Origin: JBBROS01 sp965199595
GTDB taxonomy: Bacteria; Pseudomonadota; Alphaproteobacteria; Acetobacterales; Acetobacteraceae
Assembly (NCBI GenBank): GCA_965199595.1
Contig: OZ241182.1
Span: 2,666,001-2,730,000, forward strand
DNA length: 64,000 bases
Reading direction: 5' to 3'
Position numbers and translations under genes: made by a program. The notes under the pieces were generated by a model. It did no database searches, was not told where the DNA came from, and worked only from the letters and a program-made list of their open reading frames with translations. Below are positions 1-8,686 of the stretch, piece after piece. Each line of letters opens with the position of its first letter. Positions within the stretch are counted from its first letter, which is position 1.

Positions 1-452
1 ACGCCGGGCAGCGCGATCAGCACCTGGCCGTGCAGGCGGTTGAAGTCCGCCATGTCCCGCACCCGGATCTTGAGGAAGTAGTCGAAGTCCCCGGCAACCA
101 GGTGGCAGTCCAGGATGGTGGGGACCGCCTGCGCGGCGGCCTCGAAGGCGGCGAAGCTGTCGGGCGTGGAGCGGTCCAGCACCACGCCCACCATCACCAG
201 GGCACCCCGCCCCACGCGGCCCGGCACCAGCTGCGCCCGCACCGCGCCGATATAGCCCCCGGCAAACAAGCGCTGCGTGCGGCGGTGGCAGGTGGCGGCG
301 CTGGTGTTCACCCGCTTTGCGATCTCGGCATTGGTCATGCGCCCATCGGCCTGGAGCAGCCGCAGGATGCGAAGGTCGGTGCGGTCCAGCGTGGCGGAAG
401 GATCTTCCACTACCGCTGATGCTTTTGCAGGAACCTGAACGGTCTTTACCAT
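1..452 (-). CDS. acdR: Lrp/AsnC-family regulator, probable AcdR (3' end cut by window)
   Basis: Reading the minus strand from the ATG at 452 gives an N-terminal winged helix-turn-helix (TLDRTDLRILRLLQADGRM, then TNAEIAKRV and SAATCHRR), followed by the start of a ligand-binding RAM domain with DFDYFLKIRVRDMADF. The order is that of Lrp/AsnC proteins. About 150 residues are visible and the C-terminus lies outside the window. It is divergent from ACC deaminase with a 103-base gap, the arrangement in which AcdR controls acdS in Pseudomonas and other proteobacteria, so acdS is the likely target. The Lrp family call is seen in sequence; the AcdR name rests on the neighbour. Confidence 0.85.
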   Translation of the reverse strand, partial: MVKTVQVPAKASAVVEDPSATLDRTDLRILRLLQADGRMTNAEIAKRVNTSAATCHRRTQRLFAGGYIGAVRAQLVPGRVGRGALVMVGVVLDRSTPDSFAAFEAAAQAVPTILDCHLVAGDFDYFLKIRVRDMADFNRLHGQVLIALPG

Positions 453-494
453 CCTTTCGCCTTAGCACATTCAGTTCGGAGGTGAGTTTGGAAG

Positions 495-522
495 CACCCA
501 TCACCGCCGGTGCGATAGGGTG
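495..522. promoter_or_regulatory. Candidate Lrp/AcdR operator between acdR and acdS
   Basis: The divergent spacer holds a nested imperfect palindrome. Outer arms CACCCATC (495-502) and GATAGGGTG (514-522) surround a perfect inner CACCG/CCGGTG type repeat. It lies 34 bases before the acdS start and about 40 bases before the acdR start, a fitting place for a regulator of both genes. The repeat is seen; its binding role is inference. Confidence 0.35.
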
Positions 523-555
523 TGGCACCGTTCAAAGCCAAACCGGAGCCCGCCC

Positions 556-1566
556 ATGCTGTCCAAGTTCGAGCGCTACCCCCTCACCTTCGGCCCCACC
601 CCCATCGAGAAGCTGCAGCGCCTCACCGACCATCTCGGCGGCGAGGTCGAGATCTATGCCAAGCGGGAGGACTGCAACTCCGGTCTGGCCTATGGCGGCA
701 ACAAGCTCCGCAAGCTCGAATACATCGTGCCGGACGCCATCGCCTCCAACGCGGACACGCTGGTCTCCATCGGCGGCGTGCAGTCCAACCACACCCGCAT
801 GGTGGCCGCGGTCGCGGCCAAGATCGGCATGAAATGCCGGCTGATCCAGGAGAGCTGGGTTCCGCACGAGGACGCCGTCTATGACCGCGTCGGCAACATC
901 ATGCTGTCCCGCATCATGGGGGCGGAGACGCAGCTGGTGGATGAAGGCTTCGACATCGGCATCCGCGAGAGCTGGACCCGCGCGCTGGAGGACGTGCGCG
1001 CCAAGGGCGGCAAGCCCTACGCCATCCCGGCCGGCGCCTCCGTGCACAAGTTCGGCGGCCTGGGCTACGTCGCCTTCGCCGAGGAGGTGCGGGCGCAGGA
1101 GGCCGCGATGGGCCTCCGCTTCGACTACATCATCGTCTGCACCGTCACCGGCTCGACCCATGCCGGCATGGTGGTGGGCTTCGCGCCAGACGGCCGGGCG
1201 CGCCGGGTGATCGGGATCGACGCCTCCTGCACCCCGGCACAGACCAGGGCGCAGGTGCTGGACATCGCGCAGAACACCGCGGCGCTGATCGAGCAGCCGC
1301 CGATCGTGGATGACGACATCGTGCTGCTGGAGGAGTACGCCTACCCGGTCTATGGCGTGCCCTCCAAGGAAACCATCGAGGCGATCCGCCTCTCGGCCCG
1401 GCTGGAAGGCATGATCACGGACCCGGTCTATGAGGGCAAGTCCATGCAGGGGATGATCGACCTGGTGCAGAAGGGCTACTTCCCCAAGGGCTCGAAGGTG
1501 CTCTACGCCCACCTCGGCGGCGCCCCGGCGCTGAACGGCTACAGCTACACCTTCCGCAACGGCTGA
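556..1566 (+). CDS. acdS: 1-aminocyclopropane-1-carboxylate (ACC) deaminase
   Basis: This is a 336-residue PLP enzyme of the tryptophan-synthase-beta fold. It opens the ring of ACC, the plant ethylene precursor, to 2-oxobutyrate and ammonia in the cytoplasm. The PLP lysine is in GGNKLRK (K50) and the nucleophilic serine in SIGGVQSNHTR (S77). The two positions that separate true ACC deaminase from D-cysteine desulfhydrase are of the deaminase type: Tyr-Glu in DPVYEGKSM, and Leu in YAHLGGAPALN. The start at 556 is preferred over an in-frame ATG at 520 because GGAG lies 7 bases upstream and the protein then aligns end to end with the family. Suggests plant association. Confidence 0.95.
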   Translation: MLSKFERYPLTFGPTPIEKLQRLTDHLGGEVEIYAKREDCNSGLAYGGNKLRKLEYIVPDAIASNADTLVSIGGVQSNHTRMVAAVAAKIGMKCRLIQESWVPHEDAVYDRVGNIMLSRIMGAETQLVDEGFDIGIRESWTRALEDVRAKGGKPYAIPAGASVHKFGGLGYVAFAEEVRAQEAAMGLRFDYIIVCTVTGSTHAGMVVGFAPDGRARRVIGIDASCTPAQTRAQVLDIAQNTAALIEQPPIVDDDIVLLEEYAYPVYGVPSKETIEAIRLSARLEGMITDPVYEGKSMQGMIDLVQKGYFPKGSKVLYAHLGGAPALNGYSYTFRNG

Positions 1567-1635
1567 GTGCCTGGTTCGGGCAGCTGAGGGTGCCGCGCAA
1601 AACCCGGCAGGCTGAGTCGCCTGGCGGTGATGTTC

Positions 1636-1679
1636 GAGCACCGGAGCGGAGTGGCCGTCGGGCCATGAGCACCGGAGCG
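1636..1679. repeat. 13-base direct repeat GAGCACCGGAGCG
   Basis: Two exact copies at 1636-1648 and 1667-1679 lie 18 bases apart in the 150-base gap between the convergent acdS and aldehyde dehydrogenase genes. No gene or clear hairpin terminator is visible there. Function unknown. Confidence 0.4.
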
Positions 1680-1716
1680 CAGGATATCGCCGTCAGGTGG
1701 CCAGCAGGACGGGTTT

Positions 1717-3087
1717 TCAGCCCATGAGCCGCTTCACCCAGGGCAGCTTGCCCTCATACGGCGGATAGCGCAGCGGCAGGTCGATGCGCGCACTCTGCCG
1801 GTACACACCACGCGGGTTCGACAGCGCCTCGAACCCGGCCCGGCCATGCGACCGCCCATACCCGCTCGGCCCCATGCCGCCGAACGGCAGGTCCGCCACC
1901 GTCGCCTGCACGATATGGTCGTTCACCACCACGGCGCCGGACCGGGTGCAGGCCTCCACCGTCGCGATCAGCCGCCGGTCCCGGCTGTGCAGATACACCG
2001 CCAGCGGCGACGGCGCGGCGGCCAGGTCCCGCAGCACCGAAGCCTCGTCCCGCCACGGCACCAGCGGCAGGATCGGCCCGAAGATCTCCTCGCGCAGCAC
2101 GGCGGCGTCGGGCGGCACATCGACCAGCAGCGTGGGCGCAACATACTGGGTGGCCGGGTCCATGGTGCCGCCATGCACGGCGCGGCCCTGGGCGAGCAGC
2201 GCCGCCATGCGGGCGAAATGCCCGGGGTGGGCGATGCGCTGCCCTCCGGCGTTGTCGGCCCCGTAGAACACCCCAAGCTGGCGTTTCAGCGCATCGAGCA
2301 GCGCGTCGAAGCGGGATTCGTGCACCAGGACATGGTTGGGCGCCAGGCACGTCTGGCCCGCATTGAGGAACTTGCCCCAAACGATGCGCCGCGCGGCAAC
2401 GGCGATGTCGGCGGTGGCGTCCACGACGCAGGGGTTGCAGCCGCCCAGCTCCAGCGTGCAGGGCACCAGGTTCGCCGCCGCCGCCTGCGCCACGGCCCGG
2501 CCCACCACGGTGGAGCCGGTGAAGAAGATGTGGTCCCAGGGCAGGGCCGTGAGCCGCCGGGCCAGGTCGGCGCCGCCTTGCAGCACGGTGGCATGGCCGG
2601 GCTCGAAGCAGTCCGCCACCAGGGCGGCCAGCGCGGCAGCGGTCGCGGGCGCCAATTCCGAGGGCTTCAGCAGAACGGTGTTGCCTGCCGCCACCGCGCT
2701 GAGCAGCGGCGCCAGGCTCAGCTGCACCGGGTAGTTCCACGGGCTCAGCACCAGCACGGCCCCGCGCGGCTGCATCACCGTCTCGGCGCGGGCCGGCCAG
2801 TGATACCACCGCGTGGCGACCCGGCGCGGCGCCATCCAGCGCCCGAGGTGCTTCACGGCATGGCGCAGCTCCTGCCGCACCGTCAGGATCTCGCTGGTGT
2901 AGGACTCGAAGCCGGACTTGCCGAGATCCTCGGCCAGCGCCGCGATCAGCCGGGCCTCATGCGTGGACAGCCCGGCATCGAGCCGCCGCAGCGCCGCCAG
3001 CCGCGCGGCCAGCGGCGCCATCCGGCCGGTGGCGAAGCCGGCGCGCAGGGCGGCGAAGGTGTCGTCGGGAAGGCTGAGCTTCGCCAT
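1717..3087 (-). CDS. NAD(P)-dependent aldehyde dehydrogenase, class 3/coniferyl-aldehyde type
   Basis: A 456-residue enzyme oxidising an aldehyde to its acid. It has the class 3 features: short N-terminus, the SPWNYPVQL substrate/cofactor motif, FTGSTVVG, the general-base motif as LELGGCNPCVV, and the catalytic cysteine in NAGQTCLAPN. The usual Lys after ELGG is Cys here. The C-terminus (RYPPYEGKLPWVKRL) resembles membrane-associated fatty or coniferyl aldehyde dehydrogenases (RYPPY motif). It lies 74 bases downstream of an unknown gene on the same strand. Substrate cannot be decided from sequence. Confidence 0.85.
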   Translation of the reverse strand: MAKLSLPDDTFAALRAGFATGRMAPLAARLAALRRLDAGLSTHEARLIAALAEDLGKSGFESYTSEILTVRQELRHAVKHLGRWMAPRRVATRWYHWPARAETVMQPRGAVLVLSPWNYPVQLSLAPLLSAVAAGNTVLLKPSELAPATAAALAALVADCFEPGHATVLQGGADLARRLTALPWDHIFFTGSTVVGRAVAQAAAANLVPCTLELGGCNPCVVDATADIAVAARRIVWGKFLNAGQTCLAPNHVLVHESRFDALLDALKRQLGVFYGADNAGGQRIAHPGHFARMAALLAQGRAVHGGTMDPATQYVAPTLLVDVPPDAAVLREEIFGPILPLVPWRDEASVLRDLAAAPSPLAVYLHSRDRRLIATVEACTRSGAVVVNDHIVQATVADLPFGGMGPSGYGRSHGRAGFEALSNPRGVYRQSARIDLPLRYPPYEGKLPWVKRLMG

Positions 3088-3161
3088 CGTGTCAGTGCTC
3101 GATCAATGAGGACGGCATGTGGTGCGGCCAGGCGCCTTGGCGACCTATGGCAGGCTGTAGC

Positions 3162-4031
3162 TCAGGCAACCAGGTCCTGCACGCCCATGCGGGTGCACAC
3201 GTCCAACAGGTCGTTGTTGAGTGACAACTCCTTCGACAGATCGCGTTTGAAGTTGTTGGGCGACGCCTCAACGTAATCGCTCCGGGTGATGCGGGTGCAG
3301 TGCCCGGTCGCAACGAACGTTTCAGGGATCAGCAGCATCTTGCCACCGAGCTTCCTGTGCCAGAACCGGATACCGGAACCGCTATCGTAATAATAATGGC
3401 TGCGGACCGCCTCCTGGCCGGGCGACGTGTTCGGGTTCATCCAGAAGTTCATCCACCAGCCCGCGCCCTTCTCGAACTGGTCGCGGCTGGCGCCGCGAGT
3501 GCTGCAGCCCAGAACCTCCCAGTAGCGGCGCTGCTTTGACGGAAGGAACCGGCTGAGCAGCCGCTCCTGCTGCACCACCGCGGCGCCCATGCCATCCGGC
3601 ATCGCGGCGAACCGGTCGGCGATGGAGCGCATCTTGTCGCGCGGCATGATGAGGTCCGCGTGCCAGAAGGCCAGCCGGTCGCAATACAGGAAGATGAACT
3701 CCATCGGGAAATGCAGCCACATGGTGGGCAGCTGCATCTCCTTGTTGAAGTCGATGGCGATGGCGCCCTCCACCAGCGGCGGCTGCCCGACGCGGGGGTC
3801 GAAGCCCACCACCGGGGTCCAGCCGACCTCCTTCACCAGCTTCTGCTGCACCAGGCACCAGGCCGGGTCGACGTTCCAGCACAGCCAGGGACGCTCCACG
3901 CCCTTCAGCGTCTCGGCCCAGCCGGCGGCGGCGGCGCGGATGTCGTCCATGCTGAGCTTCAGCTCGCGGAATGCCTCCCAGTGCCCGGTGCCCAGGATGT
4001 AGCGCCATTCCTCCGTCGATCGCATCTGCAC
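3162..4031 (-). CDS. Conserved hypothetical Trp-rich protein, possibly glycosyltransferase-like
   Basis: 289 residues with no signal peptide or membrane segment. It is unusually rich in aromatic residues (WLCWNVDP, FPMEFIFLYCDRLAFWHADL, GAGWWMNFWMNP, SHYYYDSGSGIRFWHRK). The middle block with CDR...HADLIMP loosely resembles the metal-site region of nucleotide-sugar transferases, but no clear DXD is present, so no function is assigned. It reads as a real gene: it has several conserved-looking blocks and its frame is uninterrupted. It is upstream of, and co-directional with, the aldehyde dehydrogenase. Confidence 0.6.
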   Translation of the reverse strand: MQMRSTEEWRYILGTGHWEAFRELKLSMDDIRAAAAGWAETLKGVERPWLCWNVDPAWCLVQQKLVKEVGWTPVVGFDPRVGQPPLVEGAIAIDFNKEMQLPTMWLHFPMEFIFLYCDRLAFWHADLIMPRDKMRSIADRFAAMPDGMGAAVVQQERLLSRFLPSKQRRYWEVLGCSTRGASRDQFEKGAGWWMNFWMNPNTSPGQEAVRSHYYYDSGSGIRFWHRKLGGKMLLIPETFVATGHCTRITRSDYVEASPNNFKRDLSKELSLNNDLLDVCTRMGVQDLVA

Positions 4032-4199
4032 GTCCCTCTCGCTGCGCCGCCTGCATTACCGGGCACGGCGGTTGCGGCACAAGCCAGGCCGGGCCGCCAC
4101 GGGTCGATGGCGCGCGACCCCATGAGTCGACGCAGCGCAACCCGGTTGGTAAGACCCCCGCGCTGGAAACGGCGGGTACACGGGGGTTCGAGTCGGGAC

Positions 4200-5711
4200 A
4201 TGACGGTGGCGATCGATCTGGGCCGCACGGCCGCCGGCGGCCCGGCCACGCTCGACCTCGAGGAGCTGCTCTCCACCCGCCTGCTGGTGCAGGGGAACTC
4301 CGGGTCCGGCAAGTCCCACCTGCTGCGCCGTCTGCTGGAACAGAGTGCGCCCTGGGTGCAGCAGACCATCATCGACCCGGAGGGCGACTTCGTGACCCTG
4401 GCCGGGCCGTTCGGCCACCTGGTGATCGACGCCGAGGCGCAGACCGAACAGGGCCTGCAGCTGGCCGGCGAGCGGGTGCGGATCCACCGCGTCTCCACCG
4501 TGCTGAACCTGGAGGGGCTGGATGCCGAGCACCAGCTGCGCCGGGCCGCCGCCTTCCTGGGCGGGCTGTTCGAGGTGGAGCGGGACCACTGGTACCCGAT
4601 GCTGGTGGTGGTGGACGAGGCGCAGCTGTTCGCCCCCGCCGTGTCCGGCGACGTGTCGGACGAGGCGCGCAAGCTGTCGCTGGCGGCGATGACCAACCTG
4701 ATGTGCCGCGGCCGCAAGCGGGGCCTGGCCGGCGTGATCGCCACGCAGCGCCTGGCCAAGCTGGCGAAGAACGTGGCGGCGGAGGCCTCCAACTTCCTGA
4801 TGGGCCGCACCTTCCTGGACATCGACATGGCGCGCGCCGCCGACCTGCTGGGCATGGAGCGGCGCCAGGCCGAGGCGTTCCGCAACCTGGACCGCGGGCA
4901 CTTCATCGCCTTGGGCCCCGCCCTGTCGCGCCACCCCCTCCCGCTCCGCGTCGGCGCCACGGACAGCCAGCCGCGCAACGCCCTGCAGCGCCTGACGCCG
5001 CTGCCCGCCGCGGGCCTCGCGGATGCGCGCGCCGTGATCCTCGCCGCGCCGCCGCCCGAGCAGGCCCGGCGCCCGAAGCGCCTGCCGCAGACCCCGGCCC
5101 CGGACCTGCTGACCCAGCTGATGGCGGCCAGGCCGGCGGCGGTGGACACCGGGGCCGACCTGCTGACCCCGCCCGAGACCGAGGCCGTGATCGCCGAGCG
5201 CCAGGCGCGGCTGGACCGGATCCTGCAGGCGATCCTGGCGGACCCGGAGGCCGGGTTCCGCGCCGTGGGGGTGCTGTACCAGGACTTCCTGGTGCGCTGC
5301 CGGATCGAGGCGCTGGGCGCCGGCGTGCCGCACCTCAACGCCTTCCGCCGCATGGTGACCCGGGCGCGCGCCGGCATCGGCACGGAGATGGGCCGCGACA
5401 TGGGCGGGGATGCGGTGTGGCAGGACGTGCAGACCCGCGCCGCGACCCTGCCCGAGGACATGCAGGGCATCTTCATGATGATCGCCCGCGCCGCGCTGGA
5501 CCGCCTGCCCTGCCCCAGCGACCCGGCCATCGCCCGCGCCTACGGCACCCGCTCGCTGGGCCGGGCCCGGCGCGTGCTGGCCTACATCGAGGAGCAGGGC
5601 CTGATCGTCTGCCAGACCGACGGCACCGGACAGCGCACCGTGACCATGGTGGAGCTGGCCTGGGCCACCGCCCCGGGCGACCCGGCTGCCGCGGAAGCGC
5701 TGACCGGGTGA
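4200..5711 (+). CDS. ATP-binding protein, HerA/DUF87-like P-loop ATPase
   Basis: The 503-residue product starts MTVAIDLGRTA. Its N-terminal half is a RecA/HerA-like ATPase: Walker A is QGNSGSGKSHLL near residue 35, Walker B is MLVVVDEAQLF near 140, and there is a sensor-like stretch GVIATQRLAKLAKN. The DNA-translocase family HerA/FtsK is the nearest match. The C-terminal half (from about residue 280) has predicted helical and winged-helix-like segments ending ARAYGTRSLGRARRVLAYIEEQGLIV, which may bind DNA. There is no NurA nuclease neighbour, so it is not a standard HerA-NurA pair. Upstream in-frame ATGs are possible but enter the non-coding spacer. Confidence 0.75.
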   Translation: MTVAIDLGRTAAGGPATLDLEELLSTRLLVQGNSGSGKSHLLRRLLEQSAPWVQQTIIDPEGDFVTLAGPFGHLVIDAEAQTEQGLQLAGERVRIHRVSTVLNLEGLDAEHQLRRAAAFLGGLFEVERDHWYPMLVVVDEAQLFAPAVSGDVSDEARKLSLAAMTNLMCRGRKRGLAGVIATQRLAKLAKNVAAEASNFLMGRTFLDIDMARAADLLGMERRQAEAFRNLDRGHFIALGPALSRHPLPLRVGATDSQPRNALQRLTPLPAAGLADARAVILAAPPPEQARRPKRLPQTPAPDLLTQLMAARPAAVDTGADLLTPPETEAVIAERQARLDRILQAILADPEAGFRAVGVLYQDFLVRCRIEALGAGVPHLNAFRRMVTRARAGIGTEMGRDMGGDAVWQDVQTRAATLPEDMQGIFMMIARAALDRLPCPSDPAIARAYGTRSLGRARRVLAYIEEQGLIVCQTDGTGQRTVTMVELAWATAPGDPAAAEALTG

Positions 5712-5787
5712 CACCGTCATGGCTTGTGCATCGACAAGCCCGGCGCAATCGCCACACTCCAGGGCACGCAAGATCAGGACACGCCGC

Positions 5788-6924
5788 ATGAATGCTGCCA
5801 CGATCCTCGCCCAGCTCGACCACTTCATCGATCCCGCGACCGGCGCCCTGGTGCCGCCGATCCAGCCCGGGGTCTCGGCCTATCCCACGGGGCGCACGGC
5901 GGACGGGCCGGACACGGCCTTCGCCTACGGACGCTCCGCCAACACCGCGGCGCTGCTGGTGGAGCAGGTGATGGCGCGGCTGGAGGGCGGCGCAGCGGCG
6001 GCGGCCTTCACCTCGGGCTCCGCCATCGCGCAGGCCGTGCTCGCCACGCTGCGGCCCGGCGACCGGCTGCTGCTCGACAGCGGCATGTACTACGAGTTCG
6101 CCGGCATCTTCGCGGCATTCGGCGCGCGCTGGGGCGTGGCTGTGGACCAGGTGGACTTCACGGACCTCCCCGCCGTGCAGCTTGCCCTGAACGCTGGCCC
6201 GGCGGTGCGCCTGCTCTGGGCCGAATGTCCCAGCAACCCGATGTGGCGCGTGCCGGACCTGCATGCGCTGGCCGATCTTGCGCACCGGGCCGGCGCGCGC
6301 CTGCTGGTGGACGCCACCGCGGCAACGCCCGTGCTGTGCCGGCCGCTGGCCTTCGGCGCGGACCTGGTGCTGCACTCCGCCACCAAGTTCCTCAACGGCC
6401 ATGGCGACGTGCTGGCCGGCGTGCTGGTGGCCGCGGCAGCCGACGCGCACTGGCGGGAGCTGCTGGAGGCCCGCACCGCGCACGGCTCCGTGCTGCCGCC
6501 GTTCGAGGCCTGGTTGCTGCTGCGCGGCATGCGGACGCTGGCGGTGCGGGTGGAGCGGGTCTCGGCCACGGCGCTGCGCCTTGCCGAATGGCTCGCGGCC
6601 CGGGCGGGTGTCGCGGCGGTGCACTACCCCGGTCTGCCGAGCGATCCCTGGCATGGCATCGCGCGCCGCCAGTTCAACGGCGGGTTCGGCGGCATGGTGT
6701 CGTTCGAGCTGCCGGGCGGCGCGGCGGGGGCGCTGGCGGTGTGCGCGCGGTTCCGGGTGTTCCGCCGGGCCACCTCGCTGGGCTCGACCGAGAGCCTGGT
6801 GGAGCACCGGCTGACCACGGAGGGCGCGGGCTCACGCTGCCCGCCGGGGCTGATCCGGCTGTCGGTCGGGCTGGAGGATGCGGGGGACCTGGTGGCGGAT
6901 CTGGGGTGGGCCCTGGCAGTCTAG
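5788..6924 (+). CDS. PLP-dependent Cys/Met metabolism enzyme (cystathionine gamma-synthase/lyase family)
   Basis: 378 residues. The PLP lysine sits in LHSATKFLNGHGDVLAG, with the family phosphate-binding arginine block FAYGRSANTAALLVEQ and the conserved AECPSNPMWRVPDL, VDATAATPVL and TSLGSTESLVEHR segments. These mark a member of the trans-sulfuration family (MetB, MetC, MGL, MetZ). The sequence does not decide between gamma-synthase, beta-lyase and gamma-lyase. The start at 5788 is chosen because family similarity begins there, although upstream ATGs exist. It is followed convergently by an exporter gene. Confidence 0.85.
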   Translation: MNAATILAQLDHFIDPATGALVPPIQPGVSAYPTGRTADGPDTAFAYGRSANTAALLVEQVMARLEGGAAAAAFTSGSAIAQAVLATLRPGDRLLLDSGMYYEFAGIFAAFGARWGVAVDQVDFTDLPAVQLALNAGPAVRLLWAECPSNPMWRVPDLHALADLAHRAGARLLVDATAATPVLCRPLAFGADLVLHSATKFLNGHGDVLAGVLVAAAADAHWRELLEARTAHGSVLPPFEAWLLLRGMRTLAVRVERVSATALRLAEWLAARAGVAAVHYPGLPSDPWHGIARRQFNGGFGGMVSFELPGGAAGALAVCARFRVFRRATSLGSTESLVEHRLTTEGAGSRCPPGLIRLSVGLEDAGDLVADLGWALAV

Positions 6925-6950
6925 CACCACCATGCCGTTCGGCGCTCACC

Positions 6951-8426
6951 TCAGCGGGGCGGCATCAACGACTGCCCCGCCGTCCGCGGCAGCCGCATGC
7001 ACAGGGGCGAGGCCAGCACCGAGAGCGCGGTGACCACGAGGAAGGCGGTGCTGTAATCCGACAGCAGCGGCTCCCCATGCCCGAACACCGCCGCAGACGC
7101 CGCCAGCGACCCGGCGGCCACACAGATCCCCAGCGTCAGGTTCAGCTGCTGGAACGTGGCGTAGAAGCTGGTGGCGGCGCTCATGCGGGTGTTCGGGATG
7201 TCCGCATAGGCGATGGTGTTGTAGGCGATGAACTGCAACGACTGGAAGAACCCGCCCGCCAGCAGCAGCGCGTAGATCGCCGCCACCGGCCAGCTGGGCC
7301 GCAGGAGCGCGATGGAGGCGAGGAAGGCGCTGGCGATCAGCCCGTTCCAGATCATCACGTTGCGGAACCCCCAGCGGTGCAGCAGCGGCGTGGCGGCCAG
7401 GCGCATCAGCAGGGACCCGGCGGAGCTGGCGAAGGTGACGAGACCGCTGGCCACCGCCGTCCAGCCGAAGCCCAGCTGCAGCATCATCGGCAGCAGGAAC
7501 GGGATGGCACCGGCCGCGATCCGGCTCAACCCGCCGCCAATGACCGAAAGGCCGAAGGTGGGCACCGCCATCAAGCGGAAATCCAGGACCGGCTGCGGAT
7601 GGCGCCGGGCGTGGCGCACATACAGCAGGCCGCTGATCAGCCCGGCCCCCACGATGCCGAACACCAGGCCGCCATCGCTCTCGCCACGGCTGAGCGTCTC
7701 CAGCCCGAACATCAGGCAGGCCAGCGACACGCCGGACATCACCAGGCCCCGCAGGTCGAAATCCGTGCGCCCTGCGTCCCGCACGTTCTCGATGTACCGC
7801 CAGGCCAGCGCGATGCCGAGCAAGCCGATCGGCACGTTGATGAAGAAGATCCAGCGCCAGGACAGGTAGGTGACGAGGAACCCGCCGATGGGCGGCCCCA
7901 CCACGGGCCCGATCTGCGCCGGCACCATCAACCAGGCCATGGCGCTCACCAGTTCCGCCTTCGAGACGGAGCGCAGCAGCACCAGCCGGCCGATCGGCAC
8001 CATCATGGCGCCGCCGATGCCCTGCACCACCCGCGCCGCCACCAGCATCGGCAGGCCGCCGGACAGGCCGCACAGCACGGACCCGGCCGTGAACAGCGCG
8101 ATGGCGCCGCAGAACACCGTGCGCGCGCCGAAGCGGTCCGCCACCTTGCCGCTCGCCGGGATGAACACGGCCAGGCTCAGCAGATAGCTGGTCAGCGCCA
8201 CGTTCATGTTGAGCGGCAGCACGCCGAACGACCGCGCCATGTCCGGCAGCGCGGTGGCCAGGATGGTGCCGTCCAGCTGCTCCATGAACAGCGCGCTGGC
8301 CACGATCAGCGCGATGGTGCGGTGGCTGGGCCGCGCACCCGGCGGCGCCGCGAGCCGCGCACGGCGGCGCATCCGGCGCCGGACCTGCGCCTTGACGAGG
8401 ATGCTGGTGGTGGCACGAAGCGGCAT
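6951..8426 (-). CDS. MFS transporter, DHA2 (EmrB/QacA-type) drug exporter
   Basis: About 491 residues, with 14 hydrophobic segments suggested by the pattern. The diagnostic DHA2 motifs are present: motif A as GKVADRFGARTVF, the antiporter motif C as GPVVGPPIGGFLV, and ALFMEQLDGTILATALPDMA in the first helix. Such proteins expel hydrophobic compounds in exchange for protons at the inner membrane. There is no adjacent periplasmic adaptor (EmrA-like) gene, so it probably works alone. The start MPLRATTSI at 8426 is preferred; an upstream in-frame ATG at 8483 would add 19 polar residues. Confidence 0.9.
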   Translation of the reverse strand: MPLRATTSILVKAQVRRRMRRRARLAAPPGARPSHRTIALIVASALFMEQLDGTILATALPDMARSFGVLPLNMNVALTSYLLSLAVFIPASGKVADRFGARTVFCGAIALFTAGSVLCGLSGGLPMLVAARVVQGIGGAMMVPIGRLVLLRSVSKAELVSAMAWLMVPAQIGPVVGPPIGGFLVTYLSWRWIFFINVPIGLLGIALAWRYIENVRDAGRTDFDLRGLVMSGVSLACLMFGLETLSRGESDGGLVFGIVGAGLISGLLYVRHARRHPQPVLDFRLMAVPTFGLSVIGGGLSRIAAGAIPFLLPMMLQLGFGWTAVASGLVTFASSAGSLLMRLAATPLLHRWGFRNVMIWNGLIASAFLASIALLRPSWPVAAIYALLLAGGFFQSLQFIAYNTIAYADIPNTRMSAATSFYATFQQLNLTLGICVAAGSLAASAAVFGHGEPLLSDYSTAFLVVTALSVLASPLCMRLPRTAGQSLMPPR

Positions 8427-8686
8427 TGCCCAACGATCAACCGGATGCGGCCAGCCGTGAAGACCCGAACGCACCCGGGCCACGCAACGCAGCCCTACGC
8501 GCGGGTGGGCCGGAGGGCAGCCGATGTGAAGCCGCGCCCCTGAATCATGCCTGGACGCCTGCGCCCACGTGCCGCCGCTGCAGGACCCCGGGCGGTCCCG
8601 CGCGAAATCCGCGCCTTCCGGCCTGGCGGGGCTTTGTCGAACGGGAGCGGTATGGCAATAGTCCGAGCATATTTCAGCCGGGAACG

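Noticed and set aside
532..1641. Long open frame antisense to acdS
   Set aside because: High GC leaves antisense frames open. This one has no recognisable motif, whereas acdS is complete with all active-site residues. The same reasoning removes the long antisense frames opposite the aldehyde dehydrogenase, polA, glpD/glpK, ilvD and the CoA genes.
4131..4200. tRNA-like string (GGTTGGTAAGAC ... CTGGAAA ... GGGGGTTCGAGTC) before the HerA-like gene
   Set aside because: The D-loop-like and T-loop-like words are present, but the T stem pairs only at its first base pair, the anticodon stem has mismatches and no acceptor stem can be formed. At most a worn remnant.
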